Position numbers and translations under genes: made by a program. Of a stretch of 64,000 nucleotides of DNA, positions 48,080 through 61,409 are shown piece after piece. The notes under the pieces are model-generated. The model saw only the letters and a program-made list of their open reading frames with translations, was not told where the DNA came from and searched no databases. This stretch comes from Magicicada septendecula (lineage: Eukaryota > Arthropoda > Insecta > Hemiptera > Cicadidae). Position 1 is the first letter of the stretch, and each line of letters begins with the position of its first letter. The stretch covers positions 688,835,877 through 688,899,876 of the forward strand of contig CM068368.1 of assembly GCA_034769895.1 (NCBI GenBank), written 5' to 3'.

Positions 48080-49146
48080 ATACCCCCCCAATAAGAGGTT
48101 GAAGGCCGAAGCGTTCAAACTCTTATTGCCTAAACCCTAAGAGGATCAGTGAGGATATGGCGCCGCAACCCCCCTGAGCACTCTACTAAAATCATGGGTT
48201 CTTACCCCCCTAGTCCGGCGACTGTGGCACATTCAATTAAAAAATCAACATACGGCCTTCCATCACTCCATATCCCACAACTGATTTGTTTCCTCTTAGC
48301 CGTACTGGTTCATTGACAAAGCACTGGCTCATTTTTTATTATAAAATATCTCTTAACCCTAGAAAATAGTATTAACAAAACAATATAGGATATATACAAT
48401 ACAGGAGTACATATAAGTTCCAGTCAAAATGACGCATTAATTATACAGAATTGCATTTACACAGAATTTCCTTCAGTTTTCAATTTTAAATGAATATTTT
48501 AATCATTATGTTTTTTTATCAATTATTTATTTTACCATTACAATCAAAATTCAGATCAAACTAGATTTAAAGTCATATTAAAAATTATCTTTTCAATTTA
48601 TTTAATTACCTTTCATTAAATTTAACTCATATTGTTTTAATTAACAATTTCAAAATTAATTACATTTTTCAAAATGATCCGACATAAAATATTACCTACA
48701 TTATTCAAAAATTTTACATTCCTTTCTTCACATATGGAATTTCTTTTTATTTCATAATAGGATTTTCCTACTGGCAATGATTCAGCAGACTACAACACTT
48801 TTGTTATTGTCAACTCAGCTTCAACACCTCTGGCTGTAAACATTAGTCAAAACATACAACACACCTGTTTACATAAACGGTCGTCTGCCAGACTGGTGTT
48901 ATAAACACTCCTTCAGTCTAAACATTCTGCTTACCTCACCTCTAACACCTGTACTGCACTTTTCAATTTTTTATAAATCTTTTAGTTAACAATTGTAATA
49001 ATATAATAATTTTTATACAATTAATTTCACTATAATATATTTACAAATCTTTATCATTATTATTTCAGTTTTATCACACTTCAATGTCCAAGGTTGCGAG
49101 GTCTGAACCGTAAAACAAAATATTTACAATTGTTCCTTTATGAAGT

Positions 49147-49545
49147 TCAGCCTCCATCGTCAAAAATTAGTCTGGTCTTTATGTAACACTTTTCAATTTT
49201 ATTGATACGCCACATATGGTTATTTTTTGTTTTATAACCACAAGAACTTATTTTTTCCATTGTACCAAAACAATAATCTATAGGGTTACCCCCCAAAATT
49301 ATCTTATCATAAATCAAGTTGACATCAGTATTATTTGTAAAGTCTCCGTCAGTGTTTTTTGTTATTACCATTGCATTATTATTACCATATTCTGCTACTA
49401 TAGCTTCATTAACAGGCAAATATTTGTCATCAATATACACATTGTTTGTCACACAAGGTATGTTTTTAATTCTACCAGTTCTCTCACTATTTAAACTCTG
49501 TATTAACTCTTCATAATCTCTCTTCCCCTTAAATATTTCTACCAT
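49147..49545 (-). CDS. ORF2, unit 13
   Basis: Whole frame, back to Thr-23 and Lys-27, with a private VNEAI for VNEPI. The switch from the unit 11 type bounds the block duplication on this side. Confidence 0.6.
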   Translation of the reverse strand: MVEIFKGKRDYEELIQSLNSERTGRIKNIPCVTNNVYIDDKYLPVNEAIVAEYGNNNAMVITKNTDGDFTNNTDVNLIYDKIILGGNPIDYCFGTMEKISSCGYKTKNNHMWRINKIEKCYIKTRLIFDDGG

Positions 49546-50408
49546 TCTCTCTCTCTCTCATAATCACTTTCATCACCACAACATTTCATAATCTCACTCC
49601 ATCCAGAGGGCAACACAACATTATTACAACATCTGGCTTTACCAGATACACAAAAATAATTTCTTTGACATTTAAAAGACCTTTTGTCTTCTACAAAAAC
49701 TAACGAGGAACCTTTGTCCTCCAACACTACTGGTGAAACCTTTTCTTCACCTATCTCACAAGAAAAATTTGCCCTCTTTTCACCCTCTACACTTAAACTG
49801 TCTTCACACTCTCTCTCATTCTCATCGGCATTTGCTAACAACACTTCATTACTAAACTCTACTTCAACAAAATCTTCCTTATCACTCTCAACATTAATCT
49901 CCTTGTTCTCTACTACCACGTTTTTACACATATCATTATAATTCTGATTTGTTTTACATTCAAAATTTTCGATTACCTTTTGTATTTGTTTATCAATTTT
50001 TTCTGACACTTGTTCTTTAATAGTGTTGAAACATTCATCCATCTCATTTAGACGTTTATTCATACTGATTTCGAACTTAACATTTTGTGTATTCATTTCA
50101 CATAAACGCTTATCAAATTTTTCGTCAATATTATTTATATCACCCTTTAACTCATGGAATTTGCTATTAATTGTATTAAATTTAACATCAGAATCACTCT
50201 TCTGTTCATTGAAAAGCAATTGCATCATTTTTATCATATCATTATCCTCAGATTGTTTATTTTTATTCATTACGGGTGGGGTTACCTGAATCCCTGAGTC
50301 ATCTATTTCATCTGACTTACTTGATTCTCTATTTTGAACTGGGATTGGGGTCGAATGGACCTCCAACCCACTCATGACCGTTGATTCGGTCAAACTATTA
50401 TTTTCCAT
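49539..50408 (-). CDS. ORF1, unit 13
   Basis: Whole frame, Glu-96. Confidence 0.65.
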   Translation of the reverse strand: MENNSLTESTVMSGLEVHSTPIPVQNRESSKSDEIDDSGIQVTPPVMNKNKQSEDNDMIKMMQLLFNEQKSDSDVKFNTINSKFHELKGDINNIDEKFDKRLCEMNTQNVKFEISMNKRLNEMDECFNTIKEQVSEKIDKQIQKVIENFECKTNQNYNDMCKNVVVENKEINVESDKEDFVEVEFSNEVLLANADENERECEDSLSVEGEKRANFSCEIGEEKVSPVVLEDKGSSLVFVEDKRSFKCQRNYFCVSGKARCCNNVVLPSGWSEIMKCCGDESDYEREREW

Positions 50409-50573
50409 TTTTGTTTTATATTATTTTTACATATATAAATATGCCCGGTTTTGCTTTCACAGTCTACAATTTAAAACCTCGCCCCACTCCCAAATAACCC
50501 GTTCTGCAGCTTAATTATGTCTGGCGAATATACGTTATAAACCCTATACTCGAGTCCCTGTTCGGGCGCCATT

Positions 50574-51693
50574 TGTAACTACTCACTTAATTCCTATTAA
50601 TAATTAATTCTTACCTTAGGGTTTTTCCCAGAGTCGTACAGACGAAACTGCTGCAGAAAGGATTATTCGAGATACAAGGGGTAAAGATCAAATACACAGT
50701 TTGTGCTAAAACAAATTGCCTCTGGTTTATTATGCAAAATAACTACTTCGTCTCTCTTTCATGACATTTAAAATTCTTATTTCTTTTCGTTAGATTAAAT
50801 ACTCGTTGAATGAGTAACAATTTGTAAAAATCAAACAAAGTAACAAAATGAATATTTCTTAATGAACTAGCTTATGACAACTATGGTATACCACAACTAT
50901 TTATTTTTAGCAATGAACCAATACGTGATGTAGCCACACACTCACACACATTCGTTCTTTGACTTTGTCGTTCTATTTAAACCCCACTTTGAGATCTCTG
51001 AGGTACATTTAAGATTTACAATTTATTTATGTTGAATTATACTCTGGAGAAAAAGGTAAAATGATATTGGTTAAAACTCAGTTAATACTTAACGTCTGAA
51101 GAACTCCGCTGTTTTGCACTTCTGCTGTGAATGCACTGGTTTTTTTTTTCTTTGGTTAACACACCATAAATTAGTTTTGACACTGTTTACCCGCGGGTAC
51201 TGTTATTGATTATTTCGTATTAGGTTGATGTATCACTATTATTTTAATCCACTTTAGAATAACATTTCTTTTTATTTTGTCGGCCGACATAAATTTTCGA
51301 ACACTTAGCTCGTTTAGGTTGACCGCGCGGCCATGAGTTGCAACTGGAACTCGGCCGCACGTTTTACTGTTTGTACAACTTTTAACACTGTTAATGCGTT
51401 GAAAGATAGGCCTACTCTTAATTACGGCCTATCTTGCACCCGAGGCCACCGTTTGAATTTAAATCACCAACTTTACTGTCTGATGCTGCTTACTACTGTT
51501 CACTCTCTGATGACAAACTGCATACTGTGATTCACAAAAAGCCTGCTGCTGGGCCGGTTACGCAATATGTCTGGGCAATTGTTTAGGCTAACTGTATGTA
51601 GGTTGTACTGGGGCTCCTCACAGGTGAAAGTTAACAATTTATTAATTACTGAATTAAAATTAAAACTGGATCACACACTTCTGTACCGTTACA
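50574..51693 (-). repeat. LTR 14
   Basis: 1120 bp. From here to the right edge the AT-rich internal part has catattttttaatt in place of catattgttttaatt, a form otherwise seen only in unit 1. Confidence 0.92.
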
Positions 51694-52758
51694 ATACCCC
51701 CCCAATAAGAGGTTGAAGGCCGAAGCGTTCAAACTCTTATTGCCTAAACCCTAAGAGGATCAGTGAGGATATGGCGCCGCAACCCCCCTGAGCACTCTAC
51801 TAAAATCATGGGTTCTTACCCCCCTAGTCCGGCGACTGTGGCACATTCAATTAAAAAATCAACATACGGCCTTCCATCACTCCATATCCCACAACTGATT
51901 TGTTTCCTCTTAGCCGTACTGGTTCATTGACAAAGCACTGGCTCATTTTTTATTATAAAATATCTCTTAACCCTAGAAAATAGTATTAACAAAACAATAT
52001 AGGATATATACAATACAGGAGTACATATAAGTTCCAGTCAAAATGACGCATTAATTATACAGAATTGCATTTACACAGAATTTCCTTCAGTTTTCAATTT
52101 TAAATGAATATTTTAATCATTATGTTTTTTTATCAATTATTTATTTTACCATTACAATCAAAATTCAGATCAAACTAGATTTAAAGTCATATTAAAATTA
52201 TCTTTTCAATTTATTTAATTACCTTTCATTAAATTTAACTCATATTTTTTAATTAACAATTTCAAAATTAATTACATTTTTCAAAATGATCCGACATAAA
52301 ATATTACCTACATTATTCAAAAAATTTACATTCCTTTCTTCACATATGGAATTTCTTTTTATTTCATAATAGGATTTTCCTACTGGCAATGATTCAGCAG
52401 ACTACAACACTTTTGTTATTGTCAACTCAGCTTCAACACCTCTGGCTGTAAACATTAGTCAAAACATTCAACACACCTGTTTACATAAACGGTCGTCTGC
52501 CAGACTGGTGTTATAAACACTCCTTCAGTCTAAACATTCTGCTTACCTCACCTCTAACACCTGTACTGCACTTTTCAATTTTTTATAAATCTTTTAGTTA
52601 ACAATTGTAATAATATAATAATTTTTATACAATTAATTTCACTATAATATATTTACAAATCTTTATCATTATTATTTCAGTTTTATCACACTTCAATGTC
52701 CAAGGTTGCGAGGTCTGAACCGTAAAACAAAATATTTACAATTGTTCCTTTATGAAGT

Positions 52759-53157
52759 TCAGCCTCCATCGTCAAAAATTAGTCTGGTCTTTATGTAACA
52801 CTTTTCAATTTTATTGATACGCCACATATGGTTATTTTTTGTTTTATAACCACAAGAACTTATTTTTTCCATTGTACCAAAACAATAATCTATAGGGTTA
52901 CCCCCCAAAATTATCTTATCATAAATCAAGTTGACATCAGTATTATTTGTAAAGTCTCCGTCAGTGTTTTTTGTTATTACCATTGCATTATTATTACCAT
53001 ATTCTGCTACTATAGGTTCATTAACAGGCAAATATTTGTCATCAATATACACATTGTTTGTCACACAAGGTATGTTTATAATTCTACCAGTTCTCTCACT
53101 ATTTAAACTCTGTATTAACTCTTCATAATCTCTCTTCCCCTTAAATATTTCTACCAT
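52759..53157 (-). CDS. ORF2, unit 14
   Basis: Whole frame, Thr-23 and Ile-27. Confidence 0.6.
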   Translation of the reverse strand: MVEIFKGKRDYEELIQSLNSERTGRIINIPCVTNNVYIDDKYLPVNEPIVAEYGNNNAMVITKNTDGDFTNNTDVNLIYDKIILGGNPIDYCFGTMEKISSCGYKTKNNHMWRINKIEKCYIKTRLIFDDGG

Positions 53158-54020
53158 TCTCTCTCTCTCTCATAATCACTTTCATCACCACAACATTTCA
53201 TAATCTCACTCCATCCAGAGGGCAACACAACATTATTACAACATCTGGCTTTACCAGATACACAAAAATAATTTCTTTGACATTTAAAAGACCTTTTGTC
53301 TTCTACAAAAACTAACGAGGAACCTTTGTCCTCCAACACTACTGGTGAAACCTTTTCTTCACCTATCTCACAAGAAAAATTTGCCCTCTTTTCACCCTCT
53401 ACACTTAAACTGTCTTCACACTCTCTCTCATTCTCATCGGCATTTGCTAACAACACTTCATTACTAAACTCTACTTCAACAAAATCTTCCTTATCACTCT
53501 CAACATTAATCTCCTTGTTCTCTACTACCACGTTTTTACACATATCATTATAATTCTGATTTGTTTTACATTCAAAATTTTCGATTACCTTTTGTATTTG
53601 TTTATCAATTTTTTCTGACACTTGTTCTTTAATAGTGTTGAAACATTCATCCATCTCATTTAGACGTTTATTCATACTGATTTCGAACTTAACATTTTGT
53701 GTATTCATTTCACATAAACGCTTATCAAATTTTTCGTCAATATTATTTATATCACCCTTTAACTCATGGAATTTGCTATTAATTGTATTAAATTTAACAT
53801 CAGAATCACTCTTCTGTTCATTGAAAAGCAATTGCATCATTTTTATCATATCATTATCCTCAGATTGTTTATTTTTATTCATTACGGGTGGGGTTACCTG
53901 AATCCCTGAGTCATCTATTTCATCTGACTTACTTGATTCTCTATTTTGAACTGGGATTGGGGTCGAATGGACCTCCAACCCACTCATGACCGTTGATGCG
54001 GTCAAACTATTATTTTCCAT
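53151..54020 (-). CDS. ORF1, unit 14
   Basis: Whole frame with a private Ala at residue 8. Confidence 0.65.
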   Translation of the reverse strand: MENNSLTASTVMSGLEVHSTPIPVQNRESSKSDEIDDSGIQVTPPVMNKNKQSEDNDMIKMMQLLFNEQKSDSDVKFNTINSKFHELKGDINNIDEKFDKRLCEMNTQNVKFEISMNKRLNEMDECFNTIKEQVSEKIDKQIQKVIENFECKTNQNYNDMCKNVVVENKEINVESDKEDFVEVEFSNEVLLANADENERECEDSLSVEGEKRANFSCEIGEEKVSPVVLEDKGSSLVFVEDKRSFKCQRNYFCVSGKARCCNNVVLPSGWSEIMKCCGDESDYEREREW

Positions 54021-54185
54021 TTTTGTTTTATATTATTTTTACATATATAAATATGCCCGGTTTTGCTTTCACAGTCTACAATTTACAACCTCCCCCCACT
54101 CCCAAATAACCCGTTCTGCAGCTTAATTATGTCTGGCGAATATACGTTATAAACCCTATACTCGAGTCCCTGTTCGGGCGCCATT

Positions 54186-55305
54186 TGTAACTACTCACTT
54201 AATTCCTATTAATAATTAATTCTTACCTTAGGGATTTTCCCAGAGTCGTACAGACGAAACTGCTGCAGAAAGGATTATTCGAGATACAAGGGGTAAAGAT
54301 CAAATACACAGTTTGTGCTAAAACAAATTGCCTCTGGTTTATTATGCAAAATAACTACTTCGTCTCTCTTTCATGACATTTAAAATTCTTATTTCTTTTC
54401 GTTAGATTAAATACTCGTTGAATGAGTAACAATTTGTAAAAATCAAACAAAGTAACAAAATGAATATTTCTTAATGAACTAGCTTATGACAACTATGGTA
54501 TACCACAACTATTTATTTTTAGCAATGAACCAATACGTGATGTAGCCACACACTCACACACATTCGTTCTTTGACTTTGTCGTTCTATTTAAACCCCACT
54601 TTGAGATCTCTGAGGTACATTTAAGATTTACAATTTATTTATGTTGAATTATACTCTGGAGAAAAAGGTAAAATGATATTGGTTAAAACTCAGTTAGTAC
54701 TTAACGTCTGAAGAACTCCGCTGTTTTGCACTTCTGCTGTGAATGCACTGGTTTTTTTTTTCTTTGGTTAACACACCATAAATTAGTTTTGACACTGTTT
54801 ACCCGCGGGTACTGTTATTGATTATTTCGTATTAGGTTGATGTATCACTATTATTTTAATCCACTTTAGAATAACATTTCTTTTTATTTTGTCGGCCGAC
54901 ATAAATTTTCGAACACTTAGCTCGTTTAGGTTGACCGCGCGGCCATGAGTTGCAACTGGAACTCGGCCGCACGTTTTACTGTTTGTACAACTTTTAACAC
55001 TGTTAATGCGTTGAAAGATAGGCCTACTCTTAATTACGGCCTATCTTGCACCCGAGGCCACCGTTTGAATTTAAATCACCAACTTTACTGTCTGATGCTG
55101 CTTACTACTGTTCACTCTCTGATGACAAACTGCATACTGTGATTCACAAAAAGCCTGCTGCTGGGCCGGTTACGCAATATGTCTGGGCAATTGTTTAGGC
55201 TAACTGTATGTAGGTTGTACTGGGGCTCCTCACAGGTGAAAGTTAACAATTTATTAATTACTGAATTAAAATTAAAACTGGATCACACACTTCTGTACCG
55301 TTACA
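54186..55305 (-). repeat. LTR 15
   Basis: 1120 bp. tagggattttcc and cagttagtactt, gccgatgcg beyond its right end, and a C-rich leader variant on its left are all shared only with unit 16. Confidence 0.92.
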
Positions 55306-56370
55306 ATACCCCCCCAATAAGAGGTTGAAGGCCGATGCGTTCAAACTCTTATTGCCTAAACCCTAAGAGGATCAGTGAGGATATGGCGCCGCAACCCCCC
55401 TGAGCACTCTACTAAAATCATGGGTTCTTACCCCCTAGTCCGGCGACTGTGGCACATTCAATTAAAAAATCAACATACGGCCTTCCATCACTCCATATCC
55501 CACAACTGATTTGTTTCCTCTTAGCCGTACTGGTTCATTGACAAAGCACTGGCTCATTTTTTATTATAAAATATCTCTTAACCCTAGAAAATAGTATTAA
55601 CAAAACAATATAGGATATATACAATACAGGAGTACATATAAGTTCCAGTCAAAATGACGCATTAATTATACAGAATTGCATTTACACAGAATTTCCTTCA
55701 GTTTTCAATTTTAAATGAATATTTTAATCATTATGTTTTTTTATCAATTATTTATTTTACCATTACAATCAAAATTCAGATCAAACTAGATTTAAAGTCA
55801 TATTAAAAATTATCTTTTCAATTTATTTAATTACCTTTCATTAAATTTAACTCATATTTTTTAATTAACAATTTCAAAATTAATTACATTTTTCAAAATG
55901 ATCCGACATAAAATATTACCTACATTATTCAAAAAATTTACATTCCTTTCTTCACATATGGAATTTCTTTTTATTTCATAATAGGATTTTCCTACTGGCA
56001 ATGATTCAGCAGACTACAACACTTTTGTTATTGTCAACTCAGCTTCAACACCTCTGGCTGTAAACATTAGTCAAAACATACAACACACCTGTTTACATAA
56101 ACGGTCGTCTGCCAGACTGGTGTTATAAACACTCCTTCAGTCTAAACATTCTGCTTACCTCACCTCTAACACCTGTACTGCACTTTTCAATTTTTTATAA
56201 ATCTTTTAGTTAACAATTGTAATAATATAATAATTTTTATACAATTAATTTCACTATAATATATTTACAAATCTTTATCATTATTATTTCAGTTTTATCA
56301 CACTTCAATGTCCAAGGTTGCGAGGTCTGAACCGTAAAACAAAATATTTACAATTGTTCCTTTATGAAGT

Positions 56371-56769
56371 TCAGCCTCCATCGTCAAAAATTAGTCTGGT
56401 CTTTATGTAACACTTTTCAATTTTATTGATACGCCACATATGGTTATTTTTTGTTTTATAACCACAAGAACTTATTTTTTCCATTGTACCAAAACAATAA
56501 TCTATAGGGTTACCCCCCAAAATTATCTTATCATAAATCAAGTTGACATCAGTATTATTTGTAAAGTCTCCGTCAGTGTTTTTTGTTATTACCATTGCAT
56601 TATTATTACCATATTCTGCTACTATAGGTTCATTAACAGGCAAATATTTGTCATCAATATATACATTGTTTGTCACACAAGGTATGTTTATAATTCTACC
56701 AGTTCTCTCACTATTTAAACTCTGTATTAACTCTTCATAATCTCTCTTCCCCTTAAATATTTCTACCAT
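56371..56769 (-). CDS. ORF2, unit 15
   Basis: Whole frame, Thr-23 and Ile-27; it has a synonymous atatatacattg variant shared with units 16 and 17. Confidence 0.6.
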   Translation of the reverse strand: MVEIFKGKRDYEELIQSLNSERTGRIINIPCVTNNVYIDDKYLPVNEPIVAEYGNNNAMVITKNTDGDFTNNTDVNLIYDKIILGGNPIDYCFGTMEKISSCGYKTKNNHMWRINKIEKCYIKTRLIFDDGG

Positions 56770-57632
56770 TCTCTCTCTCTCTCATAATCACTTTCATCAC
56801 CACAACATTTCATAATCTCACTCCATCCAGAGGGCAACACAACATTATTACAACATCTGGCTTTACCAGATACACAAAAATAATTTCTTTGACATTTAAA
56901 AGACCTTTTGTCTTCTACAAAAACTAACGAGGAACCTTTGTCCTCCAACACTACTGGTGAAACCTTTTCTTCACCTATCTCACAAGAAAAATTTGCCCTC
57001 TTTTCACCCTCTACACTTAAACTGTCTTCACACTCTCTCTCATTCTCATCGGCATTTGCTAACAACACTTCATTACTAAACTCTACTTCAACAAAATCTT
57101 CCTTATCACTCTCAACATTAATCTCCTTGTTCTCTACTACCACGTTTTTACACATATCATTATAATTCTGATTTGTTTTACATTCAAAATTTTCGATTAC
57201 CTTTTGTATTTGTTTATCAATTTTTTCTGACACTTGTTCTTTAATAGTGTTGAAACATTCATCCATCTCATTTAGACGTTTATTCATACTGATTTCGAAC
57301 TTAACATTTTGTGTATTCATTTCACATAAACGCTTATCAAATTTTTCGTCAATATTATTTATATCACCCTTTAACTCATGGAATTTGCTATTAATTGTAT
57401 TAAATTTAACATCAGAATCACTCTTCTGTTCATTGAAAAGCAATTGCATCATTTTTATCATATCATTATCCTCAGATTGTTTATTTTTATTCATTACGGG
57501 TGGGGTTACCTGAATCCCTGAGTCATCTATTTCATCTGACTTACTTGATTCTCTATTTTGAACTGGGATTGGGGTCGAATGGACCTCCAACCCACTCATG
57601 ACCGTTGATTCGGTCAAACTATTATTTTCCAT
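56763..57632 (-). CDS. ORF1, unit 15
   Basis: Whole frame, Glu-96; last of the Glu run. Confidence 0.65.
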   Translation of the reverse strand: MENNSLTESTVMSGLEVHSTPIPVQNRESSKSDEIDDSGIQVTPPVMNKNKQSEDNDMIKMMQLLFNEQKSDSDVKFNTINSKFHELKGDINNIDEKFDKRLCEMNTQNVKFEISMNKRLNEMDECFNTIKEQVSEKIDKQIQKVIENFECKTNQNYNDMCKNVVVENKEINVESDKEDFVEVEFSNEVLLANADENERECEDSLSVEGEKRANFSCEIGEEKVSPVVLEDKGSSLVFVEDKRSFKCQRNYFCVSGKARCCNNVVLPSGWSEIMKCCGDESDYEREREW

Positions 57633-57797
57633 TTTTGTTTTATATTATTTTTACATATATAAATATGCCCGGTTTTGCTTTCACAGTCTACAATTTACAA
57701 CCTCCCCCCACTCCCAAATAACCCGTTCTGCAGCTTAATTATGTCTGGCGAATATACGTTATAAACCCTATACTCGAGTCCCTGTTCGGGCGCCATT

Positions 57798-58917
57798 TGT
57801 AACTACTCACTTATTTCCTATTAATAATTAATTCTTACCTTAGGGATTTTCCCAGAGTCGTACAGACGAAACTGCTGCAGAAAGGATTATTCGAGATACA
57901 AGGGGTAAAGATCAAATACACAGTTTGTGCTAAAACAAATTGCCTCTGGTTTATTATGCAAAATAACTACTTCGTCTCTCTTTCATGACATTTAAAATTC
58001 TTATTTCTTTTCGTTAGATTAAATACTCGTTGAATGAGTAACAATTTGTAAAAATCAAACAAAGTAACAAAATGAATATTTCTTAATGAACTAGCTTATG
58101 ACAACTATGGTATACCACAACTATTTATTTTTAGCAATGAACCAATACGTGATGTAGCCACACACTCACACACATTCGTTCTTTGACTTTGTCGTTCTAT
58201 TTAAACCCCACTTTGAGATCTCTGAGGTACATTTAAGATTTACAATTTATTTATGTTGAATTATACTCTGGAGAAAAAGGTAAAATGATATTGGTTAAAA
58301 CTCAGTTAGTACTTAACGTCTGAAGAACTCCGCTGTTTTGCACTTCTGCTGTGAATGCACTGGTTTTTTTTTTCTTTGGTTAACACACCATAAATTAGTT
58401 TTGACACTGTTTACCCGCGGGTACTGTTATTGATTATTTCGTATTAGGTTGATGTATCACTATTATTTTAATCCACTTTAGAATAACATTTCTTTTTATT
58501 TTGTCGGCCGACATAAATTTTCGAACACTTAGCTCGTTTAGGTTGACCGCGCGGCCATGAGTTGCAACTGGAACTCGGCCGCACGTTTTACTGTTTGTAC
58601 AACTTTTAACACTGTTAATGCGTTGAAAGATAGGCCTACTCTTAATTACGGCCTATCTTGCACCCGAGGCCACCGTTTGAATTTAAATCACCAACTTTAC
58701 TGTCTGATGCTGCTTACTACTGTTCACTCTCTGATGACAAACTGCATACTGTGATTCACAAAAAGCCTGCTGCTGGGCCGGTTACGCAATATGTCTGGGC
58801 AATTGTTTAGGCTAACTGTATGTAGGTTGTACTGGGGCTCCTCACAGGTGAAAGTTAACAATTTATTAATTACTGAATTAAAATTAAAACTGGATCACAC
58901 ACTTCTGTACCGTTACA
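57798..58917 (-). repeat. LTR 16
   Basis: 1120 bp. It carries the four markers shared with unit 15 plus a private acttatttcc, so units 15 and 16 look like a recent single-unit duplication. Confidence 0.92.
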
Positions 58918-59982
58918 ATACCCCCCCAATAAGAGGTTGAAGGCCGATGCGTTCAAACTCTTATTGCCTAAACCCTAAGAGGATCAGTGAGGATATGGCG
59001 CCGCAACCCCCCTGAGCACTCTACTAAAATCATGGGTTCTTACCCCCTAGTCCGGCGACTGTGGCACATTCAATTAAAAAATCAACATACGGCCTTCCAT
59101 CACTCCATATCCCACAACTGATTTGTTTCCTCTTAGCCGTACTGGTTCATTGACAAAGCACTGGCTCATTTTTTATTATAAAATATCTCTTAACCCTAGA
59201 AAATAGTATTAACAAAACAATATAGGATATATACAATACAGGAGTACATATAAGTTCCAGTCAAAATGACGCATTAATTATACAGAATTGCATTTACACA
59301 GAATTTCCTTCAGTTTTCAATTTTAAATGAATATTTTAATCATTATGTTTTTTTATCAATTATTTATTTTACCATTACAATCAAAATTCAGATCAAACTA
59401 GATTTAAAGTCATATTAAAAATTATCTTTTCAATTTATTTAATTACCTTTCATTAAATTTAACTCATATTTTTTAATTAACAATTTCAAAATTAATTACA
59501 TTTTTCAAGATGATCCGACATAAAATATTACCTACATTATTCAAAAAATTTACAATCCTTTCTTCACATATGGAATTTCTTTTTATTTCATAATAGGATT
59601 TTCCTACTGGCAATGATTCAGCAGACTACAACACTTTTGTTATTGTCAACTCAGCTTCAACACCTCTGGCTGTAAACATTAGTCAAAACATACAACACAC
59701 CTGTTTACATAAACGGTCGTCTGCCAGACTGGTGTTATAAACACTCCTTCAGTCTAAACATTCTGCTTACCTCACCTCTAACACCTGTACTGCACTTTTC
59801 AATTTTTTATAAATCTTTTAGTTAACAATTGTAATAATATAATAATTTTTATACAATTAATTTCACTATAATATATTTACAAATCTTTATCATTATTATT
59901 TCAGTTTTATCACACTTCAATGTCCAAGGTTGCGAGGTCTGAACCGTAAAACAAAATATTTACAATTGTTCCTTTATGAAGT

Positions 59983-60381
59983 TCAGCCTCCATCGTCAAA
60001 AATTAGTCTGGTCTTTATGTAACACTTTTCAATTTTATTGATACGCCACATATGGTTATTTTTTGTTTTAAAACCACAAGAACTTATTTTTTCCATTGTA
60101 CCAAAACAATAATCTATAGGGTTACCCCCCAAAATTATCTTATCATAAATCAAGTTGACATCAGTATTATTTGTAAAGTCTCCGTCAGTGTTTTTTGTTA
60201 TTACCATTGCATTATTATTACCATATTCTGCTACTATAGGTTCATTAACAGGCAAATATTTGTCATCAATATATACATTGTTTGTCACACAAGGTATGTT
60301 TATAATTCTACCAGTTCTCTCACTATTTAAACTCTGTATTAACTCTTCATAATCTCTCTTCCCCTTAAATATTTCTACCAT
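59983..60381 (-). CDS. ORF2, unit 16
   Basis: Whole frame, Thr-23 and Ile-27, with a private Phe in SCGFKTK. Confidence 0.6.
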   Translation of the reverse strand: MVEIFKGKRDYEELIQSLNSERTGRIINIPCVTNNVYIDDKYLPVNEPIVAEYGNNNAMVITKNTDGDFTNNTDVNLIYDKIILGGNPIDYCFGTMEKISSCGFKTKNNHMWRINKIEKCYIKTRLIFDDGG

Positions 60382-61244
60382 TCTCTCTCTCTCTCATAAT
60401 CACTTTCATCACCACAACATTTCATATTCTCACTCCATCCAGAGGGCAACACAACATTATTACAACATCTGGCTTTACCAGATACACAAAAATAATTTCT
60501 TTGACATTTAAAAGACCTTTTGTCTTCTACAAAAACTAACGAGGAACCTTTGTCCTCCAACACTACTGGTGAAACCTTTTCTTCACCTATCTCACAAGAA
60601 AAATTTGCCCTCTTTTCACCCTCTACACTTAAACTGTCTTCACACTCTCTCTCATTCTCATCGGCATTTGCTAACAACACTTCATTACTAAACTCTACTT
60701 CAACAAAATCTTCCTTATCACTCTCAACATTAATCTCCTTGTTCTCTACTACCACGTTTTTACACATATCATTATAATTCTGATTTGTTTTACATTCAAA
60801 ATTTTCGATTACCTTTTGTATTTGTTTATCAATTTTTTCTGACACTTGTTCTTTAATAGTGTTGAAACATTCATCCATCTCATTTAGACTTTTATTCATA
60901 CTGATTTCGAACTTAACATTTTGTGTATTCATTTCACATAAACGCTTATCAAATTTTTGGTCAATATTATTTATATCACCCTTTAACTCATGGAATTTGC
61001 TATTAATTGTATTAAATTTAACATCAGAATCACTCTTCTGTTCATTGAAAAGCAATTGCATCATTTTTATCATATCATTATCCTCAGATTGTTTATTTTT
61101 ATTCATTACGGGTGGGGTTACCTGAATCCCTGAGTCATCTATTTCATCTGACTTACTTGATTCTCTATTTTGAACTGGGATTGGGGTCGAATGGACCTCC
61201 AACCCACTCATGACCGTTGATTCGGTCAAACTATTATTTTCCAT
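60375..61244 (-). CDS. ORF1, unit 16
   Basis: Whole frame that returns to Gln-96, with two private replacements (NKSLNE and WSENMK). Confidence 0.65.
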   Translation of the reverse strand: MENNSLTESTVMSGLEVHSTPIPVQNRESSKSDEIDDSGIQVTPPVMNKNKQSEDNDMIKMMQLLFNEQKSDSDVKFNTINSKFHELKGDINNIDQKFDKRLCEMNTQNVKFEISMNKSLNEMDECFNTIKEQVSEKIDKQIQKVIENFECKTNQNYNDMCKNVVVENKEINVESDKEDFVEVEFSNEVLLANADENERECEDSLSVEGEKRANFSCEIGEEKVSPVVLEDKGSSLVFVEDKRSFKCQRNYFCVSGKARCCNNVVLPSGWSENMKCCGDESDYEREREW

Positions 61245-61409
61245 TTTTGTTTTATATTATTTTTACATATATAAATATGCCCGGTTTTGCTTTCACAGTC
61301 TACAATTTACAACCTCGCCCCACTCCCAAATAACCCGTTCTGCAGCTTAATTATGTCTGGCGAATATACGTTATAAACCCTATACTCGAGTCCCTGTTCG
61401 GGCGCCATT

